This document shows positions 1 through 5,176 of a stretch of DNA of 7,742 nt, in pieces; position 1 is the first letter of the stretch, and each line of letters opens with the position of its first letter. The DNA lies in contig JAQTWR010000118.1 of assembly GCA_028689195.1 (NCBI GenBank), forward strand, positions 1 to 7,742. Direction: 5' to 3'. The notes beneath the pieces were generated by a model, which was not told the DNA's origin, did not search any database, and saw only the letters and a list, made by a program, of their open reading frames with translations. A program made the position numbers and the translations under genes. Source of the stretch: Anaerolineales bacterium. GTDB taxonomy: Bacteria; Chloroflexota; Anaerolineae; Anaerolineales; Villigracilaceae.

Positions 1-189
1 TTTTGCGTCAACCTCACCAAAGATATTGCGGACAAAACCACGCTGGTCTTTTCTGCGCGCAGCAAATGGAGACAGCCTGACCCCTTTGAGCCGGGTTCGT
101 ATGTGGTGGAATTTCAAATTACCGGCATGGCTTCTTCCGACCACGCAATTTTTCACCGCATGTCTGAGAAGTATGGGACGAAGAAGTGA
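1..189 (+). CDS. C-terminal end of an unrecognised protein (5' end outside window)
   Basis: Frame 1 is open from the left edge to a TGA at 187-189, giving the last 62 residues of a protein whose start lies outside the window. The fragment is soluble-looking and probably beta-rich, with alternating hydrophobic residues in the stretch FEPGSYVVEFQITG and a polar, Lys-rich end (SEKYGTKK). That Pro-Gly-Tyr-Val pattern is common in Ig-like or jelly-roll edge strands, but this is only a structural impression. I do not recognise the family. Support for its being real comes from the open frame and from a rho-independent terminator that begins right after the stop. The overlapping +2 frame (26-262) runs through that terminator and is a shadow. 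Confidence 0.7.
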   Translation, partial: FCVNLTKDIADKTTLVFSARSKWRQPDPFEPGSYVVEFQITGMASSDHAIFHRMSEKYGTKK

Positions 190-190
190 T

Positions 191-232
191 AAAAAAAACC
201 CGAGGCGTTTGCGCGAAACCTCAGAGTTTTTT
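191..232 (+). terminator. Rho-independent terminator
   Basis: A run of eight A (191-198) precedes a stem formed by GAGG (202-205) and TTT (208-210) with AAA (216-218) and CCTC (219-222). Two bases bulge on the left arm and the loop is GC-rich. Six T follow at 227-232. It starts a few bases after the TGA of the left-edge gene and would end that transcript. The flanking A and T tracts mean it could also work for minus-strand transcripts coming from the convergent zinc-ribbon gene, though the palindrome at 283-315 would be met first. Confidence 0.75.
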
Positions 233-282
233 ATCTATTTTAAGTATTTCCGCCGCTTTTAGAAAGCGTTTCTGTACAAGGT

Positions 283-315
283 AGATGACAGTCACTTTAA
301 AAGTGACTGTCATCT
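283..315. repeat. Perfect 33-bp palindrome, copy 1 of a repeated element
   Basis: The arms 283-298 and 300-315 are exact 16-nt inverted repeats around one central base (A at 299). The inner 29 bp (285-313; left arm ATGACAGTCACTTT) match the element at 3826-3854 at every base except the centre. On the minus strand it begins 10 nt after the stop codon of the zinc-ribbon gene. No T-tract follows on either strand, so it is not a standard intrinsic terminator. Each arm also contains a smaller palindrome, TGAC-A-GTCA. It may be a dispersed palindromic repeat, an mRNA 3'-end stem or a protein-binding site; the sequence does not decide between these. Confidence 0.9.
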
Positions 316-325
316 GAGAGTAATC

Positions 326-568
326 TTATTCCTTCTTCCGCGTCGGGAAAATTTCGGGCAGGTCCAATTCTTCGCCGAGGTCTTGCGGGGGTTCTTCGCC
401 GCGCAGTGTGGGCTTCACTTTTTTGAGAAAAGGCTCCAAATCCACAACCGCTTCCGCGCTGCAATATGGACAAGCAACCGTGAGCGTTTGCTCCTTCGTA
501 ATTTCGCGGAGCAGGGTATACGTCTTCTCGCAATTCCAGCATTTGAAAGTATATCTTTCCTTCTCCAT
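326..568 (-). CDS. Small four-cysteine zinc-ribbon protein
   Basis: This is an 80-residue soluble protein. Two knuckles, C10-W-N-C13 and C33-P-Y-C36, about 20 residues apart, are the usual spacing for a structural zinc ribbon. The rest is a charged tail with several Pro and acidic residues (about 50-80) that looks disordered. There is no catalytic motif, signal peptide or membrane segment. The ATG at 568 is well fixed by an AGGAGG at 573-578 with a 4-nt gap to the start. The gene begins 9 nt after the stop of the membrane-protein gene on the same strand, so the two are very probably co-transcribed and translationally coupled. Function is unknown; zinc ribbons of this size often serve as nucleic-acid or protein adaptors. 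The palindrome at 283-315 follows its TAA. Confidence 0.85.
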   Translation of the reverse strand: MEKERYTFKCWNCEKTYTLLREITKEQTLTVACPYCSAEAVVDLEPFLKKVKPTLRGEEPPQDLGEELDLPEIFPTRKKE

Positions 569-572
569 CCGT

Positions 573-578
573 CCTCCT
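573..578 (-). promoter_or_regulatory. Strong Shine-Dalgarno overlapping the upstream stop codon
   Basis: On the minus strand AGGAGG lies 4 nt before the zinc-ribbon ATG. Its first base is part of the TAA (580-578) that ends the membrane-protein gene. Ribosomes finishing the first gene would sit directly on the start site of the second, a classic layout for translational coupling. Confidence 0.8.
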
Positions 579-1021
579 TATAAAGTCATCACCGCGCCGA
601 TAATTCCCGAAAAGAAAAGCGCGCTCGAAGCGGTTATCAACCTGCGCTTATAGTTGGCTGACTTGTTGAAGAAATCTTCGATCCCAATCCCCTCGTCGAA
701 TTTCTGCGGGTCTTGTTTCAAAATCGTTACGTCAACTTTCCAGGTTTTGGGCGTCAGCGCCATCAAGGTCGTCGCCAGCGCCGCAAACCATAATATAAAC
801 GCAATATAACCGACCGTCCCAACGGAAACGGTCGCTTTGTCGCCGTAGAGCAATTTCAACGCCGTCGCGTACAGCCCGGGGATTGCCAGTTCGAGCGTCA
901 ACAAACGCTCGCTCAACTTATCCATCAAATCGCTTTGCGCGGCGATACTCTCGTAAAATTTCTCGCGCAGCAGTTTTTCATTCTCGTTCAAGGGTCGTGT
1001 GAGAATTGGTTTGTTTGGCAT
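578..1021 (-). CDS. Small multi-spanning membrane protein of unknown function
   Basis: This is a 147-residue protein. A charged amphipathic helix (about 11-42, with a regular leucine pattern in DLMDKLSERLLTLEL) leads into a moderately hydrophobic stretch (44-59). A clear membrane segment follows at about 67-90, then a polar loop with many Lys and Asp (91-127), and a second clear segment at 128-147 that ends at the C-terminus. I see no catalytic or binding motif and do not recognise the family. The ATG at 1021 is supported by an AAGGA (1032-1028) with a 6-nt gap. The next gene on the strand, a zinc-ribbon protein, starts 9 nt after its stop, so a joint function is likely. The layout of a helical N-terminus plus two or three membrane helices recalls small membrane effectors of stress or defence operons (for example SLATT or PycTM types), but I have no motif to support that. 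Confidence 0.8.
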   Translation of the reverse strand: MPNKPILTRPLNENEKLLREKFYESIAAQSDLMDKLSERLLTLELAIPGLYATALKLLYGDKATVSVGTVGYIAFILWFAALATTLMALTPKTWKVDVTILKQDPQKFDEGIGIEDFFNKSANYKRRLITASSALFFSGIIGAVMTL

Positions 1022-1056
1022 AGCGTTTCCTTATATACGATTCGTCAATAAAGTCT

Positions 1057-1062
1057 ATTATA
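1057..1062 (-). promoter_or_regulatory. Candidate -10 box for the membrane/zinc-ribbon pair
   Basis: On the minus strand a perfect TATAAT sits in the 70-nt gap between the ABC exporter stop and the membrane-protein ATG at 1021. A start of transcription about 7 nt downstream would give a leader of about 28 nt that includes the AAGGA site. No convincing -35 box is present at 16-18 nt upstream, so the promoter is plausible but not secure. If real, the pair can be expressed independently of the exporter gene. Confidence 0.4.
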
Positions 1063-1091
1063 ACAATGCGTCGCGCCTGACGCGCCATGTA

Positions 1092-2849
1092 TCATTCCGC
1101 TGAAAGGCGCGATGCATTTTGGAAAACGCCCGCCAACTGCAAATCGTGAATCTCTTTATACAAGCCGCTTTCGCGCAGCAAATCGGCGTGAACGCCGCGC
1201 TGGACAATTTGCCCCTTATCCATCACCAGAATCAAATCCGCGCGGCGCACGGTGGAAAGGCGGTGCGCGATGACAAACGTCGTGCGCCCCTCCATCAACG
1301 TATCCAGTGCCGATTGGATTAGCCGCTCGGTTTGCGTATCCACGCTCGAAAGCGAATCGTCCAAAATCAAAATGCGCGGATTCATCAACAGCGCGCGCGC
1401 AATCGCCACGCGCTGACGCTGTCCGCCTGAAAGCGTCACGCCGCGCTCGCCGACCACCGTTTCATATCCGTCGGGCAGCACCTCGATAAACTCATGCGCT
1501 TGCGCGGCTTTCGCGGCAGCGATAACATCCTCCATCGCCGCGTCGGGTCTGCCATAGGCGATATTATTTTTAATCGAATCAGAAAACAGCAAAGACGTTT
1601 GCAGCACAATGCCGATTTGCCTTCGCAAAGAATTCAACTCCACATCGCGGACGTCATGCCCGTCCACGAATAACGCGCCCTCGCTTGCGTCATAAAAGCG
1701 CGGGATGAGATTGATGAGCGAGGTTTTCCCCGACCCCGTGGGACCGATCAACGCGACGACGCGATTCGGCTCGACCTTCAAGTTGATTCCGCGCAGCGAA
1801 GCGTTTCTCTCGTCTTGATATATCAAATCCACGCCGCGAAATTCGACTTCGCCGCGCAAGGTCGGCAAGACAACCGCGCCCGCCTTCGACCTAATCGCAG
1901 GCGCGACGTCCAAAATTTCCAAAACGCGCTGCGCGCCCGCCGCCGCCTCCCCGCCGGCATTGACCAGCCCCGTCAGCGCCTGCGCGGGTTCCGCCAGCAT
2001 GAGGATGTACGCGTTAAACGCGACAATCGTCCCGATAGTGAGTTTTCCGTCCATCACCATCTGCCCGCCGAACCAGAGAATCAACATGGTACTGAGCAGG
2101 GTCAGCCAGTTCGTGGTCGGCATGATTTTCGCCCACTCGTCAATCACTTTGACCCAGGTTGTAAATACTTTCTTATTGGCTGTATCGAAACGTTCGATTT
2201 CGTAACTCTCGCGGGCAAAGGCGCGCACCACCTGAATGCCCGTTACGTTCTCCTGCAAGCGATTCGATACGTCGCCGATGGCGCTATCTACGGCGAAAAA
2301 GAGCGCGCCGATTTTCGTCCCAAAACTGGAGGTCATAATAATCAGCGGGATAATCGGCAGCAGGGAAATGACCGCCAATGTGGGATTGATTGAGAACATC
2401 ACAAACAAAATCCCCACCGAAAGAAACGCAAAGCGCACGAGTTCCGCAATGGACGAGCCGGCAAATTTCTCAATCGAGCGCACGTCCTCGATACAGCGCG
2501 AGATGAGTTGTCCGCTTTGGGCGTGGTCGTGATAGGCAAACGGCAGATATTGAATATGGTCAACCATGCGGTTGCGCAGGTCGTATCCCACGCTTGCCGC
2601 GATCCACTCGGAAATATAGCGGTGAAACAAATTCAGCGCGGCGGAACCAATTCCAAGCGCAAACAAAATCAACGCGGAGCGGAGCAGATTCGCGGTCTGC
2701 CTGCCGACAAGTCCAATATCAATGACGGATTGAATAATGCGCGGGACGAGCAGGTTCAGCCCCGTGAGCGTAAGCAAAAGAACCAGCGAGGCGGTCACCT
2801 GCCAGATATAAGGTCGAAGAAAAACGGAAATGCGAAGCAGATTTTTCAT
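1092..2849 (-). CDS. ABC half-exporter (membrane domain fused to ATPase), Asp in Walker B
   Basis: This is a 585-residue type IV ABC exporter half-subunit, normal length for the family, that works as a dimer in the cytoplasmic membrane. Residues 1-300 form the six-helix membrane domain. The ATPase domain shows A-loop Tyr about 344, Walker A GPTGSGKT (369-376), Q-loop Q417, signature LSGGQ (473-477), Walker B ILILDD (493-498), D-loop SSVD and H-loop H529. The residue after the Walker B Asp is Asp498, not the usual catalytic Glu; in heterodimeric exporters such as TM287/288 or BmrCD this marks the subunit with the degenerate site. The ATG at 2849 is chosen because the typical exporter N-terminus (MKNLLRIS) begins there. 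A TTG at 2885 would add 12 residues. Neither start has a good Shine-Dalgarno. Substrate cannot be told from sequence. The gene is divergent from panB. Confidence 0.95.
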   Translation of the reverse strand: MKNLLRISVFLRPYIWQVTASLVLLLTLTGLNLLVPRIIQSVIDIGLVGRQTANLLRSALILFALGIGSAALNLFHRYISEWIAASVGYDLRNRMVDHIQYLPFAYHDHAQSGQLISRCIEDVRSIEKFAGSSIAELVRFAFLSVGILFVMFSINPTLAVISLLPIIPLIIMTSSFGTKIGALFFAVDSAIGDVSNRLQENVTGIQVVRAFARESYEIERFDTANKKVFTTWVKVIDEWAKIMPTTNWLTLLSTMLILWFGGQMVMDGKLTIGTIVAFNAYILMLAEPAQALTGLVNAGGEAAAGAQRVLEILDVAPAIRSKAGAVVLPTLRGEVEFRGVDLIYQDERNASLRGINLKVEPNRVVALIGPTGSGKTSLINLIPRFYDASEGALFVDGHDVRDVELNSLRRQIGIVLQTSLLFSDSIKNNIAYGRPDAAMEDVIAAAKAAQAHEFIEVLPDGYETVVGERGVTLSGGQRQRVAIARALLMNPRILILDDSLSSVDTQTERLIQSALDTLMEGRTTFVIAHRLSTVRRADLILVMDKGQIVQRGVHADLLRESGLYKEIHDLQLAGVFQNASRLSAE

Positions 2850-2902
2850 GGCATTTTTTAGGATACCACAAGAGTAAACGAACAATCAGTGATTTTCGTC
2901 AG

Positions 2903-2931
2903 TTGAATGAAATATCGTTTTCATCTATACT
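2903..2931 (+). promoter_or_regulatory. Sigma70-type promoter of panB
   Basis: TTGAAT (2903-2908, four of six consensus bases) and TATACT (2926-2931, five of six) are separated by exactly 17 nt. Initiation about 7 nt downstream would give a leader of roughly 23 nt containing the AGGAG that serves panB. It lies in the 111-nt divergent gap between the ABC exporter and panB and probably also drives the downstream unknown gene. I could not find an equally good promoter for the exporter on the other strand. Confidence 0.65.
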
Positions 2932-2960
2932 ACTTTTACACCCACAAAAAAGGAGCAAGA

Positions 2961-3818
2961 ATGACTGAAGCGCGAAAAAAAATCACATTGCCGTATTTGT
3001 TCAAGAAAGTCGCCGACAAAGAGCCGATTACCTGGCTCACCTGCTACGACTACCCTACCGCATATTTGCAAGATCAGGCGGGCATCGAAATGATTTTGGT
3101 CGGCGATAGTTTGGGCATGACCATGCTCGGCTTCGACTCGACACTGCCCGTCAAAATGGACGATATGATTCGTCACGCGCAGGCTGTGCGTCGCGGCGCG
3201 CCGACCGCTTTCGTCGTCGGCGATATGCCATACATGACCTATCAAACTTCGGTGGAAGACGCGATTCGCAACGCGGGTAGATTTATGTCCGAAGCGGGCT
3301 GCGACGCGATTAAACTCGAAGGCGGTGCGGCGATGGCTGACCGCATCAAAGGCATCGTGGACGCGGGGATTCCCGCCATCGGTCATTTGGGTCTTACGCC
3401 TCAATCTGTTTCTGCGCTTGGGGGATTCCGCTTACAGGGAAAATCTGCTTCGCTTGCCAAGAAAATCTTAGATGATGCGATTGCATTGCGCGACGCGGGC
3501 GCGTTCTGCATCCTGCTCGAACTTGTACCCGACCGCCTGTGCAAACTCATCACCGAAACCGTCGAAGACTGCATCATTATGTCGCTCGGCGCCGGACCCG
3601 ACGCGCACGGTCAATTGCTGATTTATCACGATATGTTTGGCTTGTATCCCAAATTCAAACCGAAGATGGCAAAAGTCTATGGCAACGCGGGCGAAGTCAT
3701 CCTCAACGGGTTGAAGTCCTACCACGACGAAGTCATCGGTGGACAGTTCCCCATGCAGGAAAATTATTTCGGTATGTCGGATGATGAATTCAACGAGTTG
3801 ATAAAGATGTTGAAATAA
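2961..3818 (+). CDS. panB: Ketopantoate hydroxymethyltransferase (PanB)
   Basis: This 285-residue TIM-barrel enzyme (3-methyl-2-oxobutanoate hydroxymethyltransferase) transfers a hydroxymethyl group from methylene-tetrahydrofolate to 2-oxoisovalerate, the first step of pantothenate and CoA synthesis, in the cytoplasm. Family motifs are in order: VGDSLGM (47-53, Mg ligand D49), VVGDMPYMTY (85-94, D88), KLEGG (118-122, E120), GHLGLTPQ (141-148), and LLELVP (185-190, catalytic E187). The C-terminal motif reads SLGAGPDAHGQLLIYHD (208-224), whereas common PanB proteins have GIGAG and an Asp two residues before the Gln (CDGQ or TDGQ), so this is a somewhat divergent branch. The ATG at 2961 has AGGAG at 2951-2955 with a 5-nt gap; an in-frame ATG at 2907 lies within the promoter. 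panC and panD are not in the window. A palindromic element starts 7 nt after the stop. Confidence 0.96.
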   Translation: MTEARKKITLPYLFKKVADKEPITWLTCYDYPTAYLQDQAGIEMILVGDSLGMTMLGFDSTLPVKMDDMIRHAQAVRRGAPTAFVVGDMPYMTYQTSVEDAIRNAGRFMSEAGCDAIKLEGGAAMADRIKGIVDAGIPAIGHLGLTPQSVSALGGFRLQGKSASLAKKILDDAIALRDAGAFCILLELVPDRLCKLITETVEDCIIMSLGAGPDAHGQLLIYHDMFGLYPKFKPKMAKVYGNAGEVILNGLKSYHDEVIGGQFPMQENYFGMSDDEFNELIKMLK

Positions 3819-3825
3819 AAATCGA

Positions 3826-3854
3826 ATGACAGTCACTTTCAAAGTGACTGTCAT
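3826..3854. repeat. 29-bp palindrome, copy 2 of the repeated element
   Basis: The arms 3826-3839 (ATGACAGTCACTTT) and 3841-3854 are exact inverted repeats around a single C (3840). Apart from that centre it is identical to 285-313. Read in the sense of the preceding gene, both copies are followed by CTA. It begins 7 nt after the panB stop and ends 5 nt before the AAGGAG (3860-3865) of the next gene. No T-tract follows. As RNA it would form a stem of up to 14 bp that could protect the panB mRNA end or affect translation of the downstream gene. Confidence 0.9.
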
Positions 3855-3870
3855 CTATTAAGGAGAAAAA

Positions 3871-5133
3871 ATGGCAAACACACAAAAACTTCTCAAGATT
3901 TCGCCCGATAAACTTAAGGCGTTCAATTCCATTTTGCTCGACCCCAACTCGCAAATTATGAAAGATTTTTTTGCGGTAGTGGCGAAGTACGGCACGCCCG
4001 AAGAGATCAACAAAAAACATCGCGCATCGCGCAAGATGAATAATTTGTTCAAATTGGTCGAGGAACGCAATCCCGCTTACATCAAAGATTTGAACTGGCT
4101 CATCCAACAGCGCGACAAGGGCGCGTTTATTTCCGTTGCAGATTATCGCAAGAAAGTTCTCGGCGGCGCCGCGAAGAAGACCAAATTCAAAGATAAATAC
4201 GCGGTCACGTTGGAAGTCTCGGCGCTGCAATATTTCCCCTGGGTGCGCGTGATGGCGGAACAAGCCATCGCCAATCAAACGCTCATGCCCGGAAGGTATA
4301 TCGCCGTCCGCAATATGAAAGAATCCGAAGCCGATGGCGACCTGCCCGCGATTGTCGCTGCGTTGGATATTATCGGCGCGTCGTTCGTGGAAACGCTCGA
4401 CACCAAAGGCACCGACGGGTCGAATCCGCATCTTGGCGGTCCCGCCACAATCACGGGATACTTTGGCGGCATCGGTCAGCCCAACGAACATGCGCTGATG
4501 TGGCTGGACGAGTTTTTATATTACTACACCAACTACGGCGTACAGCATGTTCTGAATTTCAATGGCGGTACGATTCTGCTCGCCTTCCTGCTCTATCGTT
4601 TGGGCGTAAATATCCAATTCAAGATTTCGGTGTTCTTCGGCGCGGATAATCCCTACAACGCGTTGTGGATTCTGACGATGGCGAAACTGCTCAGCCGCGA
4701 CGATGGCACTTCCCCACTGATCGGATTCAACTGGTCGAACTCGGTCAACAACCAAACAATGGAATTGACCGCCGACTTCCGTAAAGCGCTGGGCTTGGAA
4801 AAGGTCGTGCGCTTCGAACATCACATCACCGAGCCGCAAAAGAATATCGTCCTGCAGCCGTACAATCGCCGCGCAGAACTGGTCGAGCTGGCGAACCACG
4901 TCGCCAACATTGCCGCGAAACACGAAGGCGGCGACCCCGAAGTAGACGTAACTCGCGAACACATCTCCGATATTCTTGATTATTTCCGCGAGAAAAAGGA
5001 AGTTGTCGAATCTGGAGATTGGGAACACCTGCAACGAAATTACCTTGATAAAGTGGACGCCTGCAATCGCACCGCCTGGGCATTGACTGAAAAAGGCTTG
5101 AGTTTTATCGCGGCAATGAATTTGCATAAATAA
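3871..5133 (+). CDS. Conserved-looking 420-residue protein of unknown function
   Basis: A soluble cytoplasmic protein without signal peptide or convincing membrane helices. Residues 1-100 are helical and basic. From about 110 the alternation of hydrophobic strands and helices (YAVTLEVSAL, YIAVRN, ASFVETLD, HVLNFNGG, KISVFFGADN, PLIGFNWSN, KVVRFEHHI) suggests an alpha/beta barrel. Stretches that look like active-site loops are TKGTDGSNPHLGGPATITG (178-196), SRDDGTSPLIGFNWSNSVNN (275-294) and RFEHHITEP (314-322), the last with two adjacent His that could bind metal. I do not recognise the family and give no enzyme name. AAGGAG at 3860-3865 fixes the ATG. Being 52 nt behind panB without a clear promoter of its own, it is probably in the same transcript, which permits but does not prove a role near pantothenate or one-carbon metabolism. 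A terminator follows. Confidence 0.9.
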   Translation: MANTQKLLKISPDKLKAFNSILLDPNSQIMKDFFAVVAKYGTPEEINKKHRASRKMNNLFKLVEERNPAYIKDLNWLIQQRDKGAFISVADYRKKVLGGAAKKTKFKDKYAVTLEVSALQYFPWVRVMAEQAIANQTLMPGRYIAVRNMKESEADGDLPAIVAALDIIGASFVETLDTKGTDGSNPHLGGPATITGYFGGIGQPNEHALMWLDEFLYYYTNYGVQHVLNFNGGTILLAFLLYRLGVNIQFKISVFFGADNPYNALWILTMAKLLSRDDGTSPLIGFNWSNSVNNQTMELTADFRKALGLEKVVRFEHHITEPQKNIVLQPYNRRAELVELANHVANIAAKHEGGDPEVDVTREHISDILDYFREKKEVVESGDWEHLQRNYLDKVDACNRTAWALTEKGLSFIAAMNLHK

Positions 5134-5143
5134 GTCTGAAAAG

Positions 5144-5173
5144 CGAGGACTCGCGAAAGGGCGCGAGTCCTCG
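5144..5173. terminator. Bidirectional terminator between convergent genes
   Basis: A perfect 12-bp stem, CGAGGACTCGCG (5144-5155) with its complement (5162-5173), encloses a 6-nt loop. On the minus strand it is followed at once by CTTTT and further T-rich sequence (5143 leftwards), and it begins 3 nt after the stop of the acyltransferase gene. On the plus strand it comes 10 nt after the stop of the 420-residue gene, but only a weak TAGTTAT tail follows. It therefore fits best as the minus-strand terminator and may serve both sides. Confidence 0.8.
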
Positions 5174-5176
5174 TAG

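Noticed and set aside
26..262. Open frame of 78 residues on the plus strand
   Set aside because: It overlaps the left-edge gene in another frame and runs through the terminator. Its composition is Arg-rich and lacks any motif.
254..268. Small hairpin CGCTTT / AAAGCG with a 3-nt loop
   Set aside because: The stem is only six pairs with no useful T-run after it, and a chance occurrence is likely.
283..315. Palindrome as a standard rho-independent terminator or a CRISPR repeat
   Set aside because: No T-tract follows on either strand at either copy, and the two copies are 3.5 kb apart with genes between them, so neither label fits.
1815..2393. 192-residue open frame antisense to the ABC exporter
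   Set aside because: It is a mirror of GC-rich exporter codons, with an Arg/Gln-rich composition and no ribosome site. The exporter motifs on the other strand are unequivocal.
3790..4491. 233-residue open frame antisense to the unknown 420-residue gene, spanning the palindrome
   Set aside because: It lacks a ribosome site, is rich in Arg/Phe/His as expected of an antisense shadow, and crosses the gene gap and palindrome. The plus-strand gene has a good Shine-Dalgarno and plausible protein composition.
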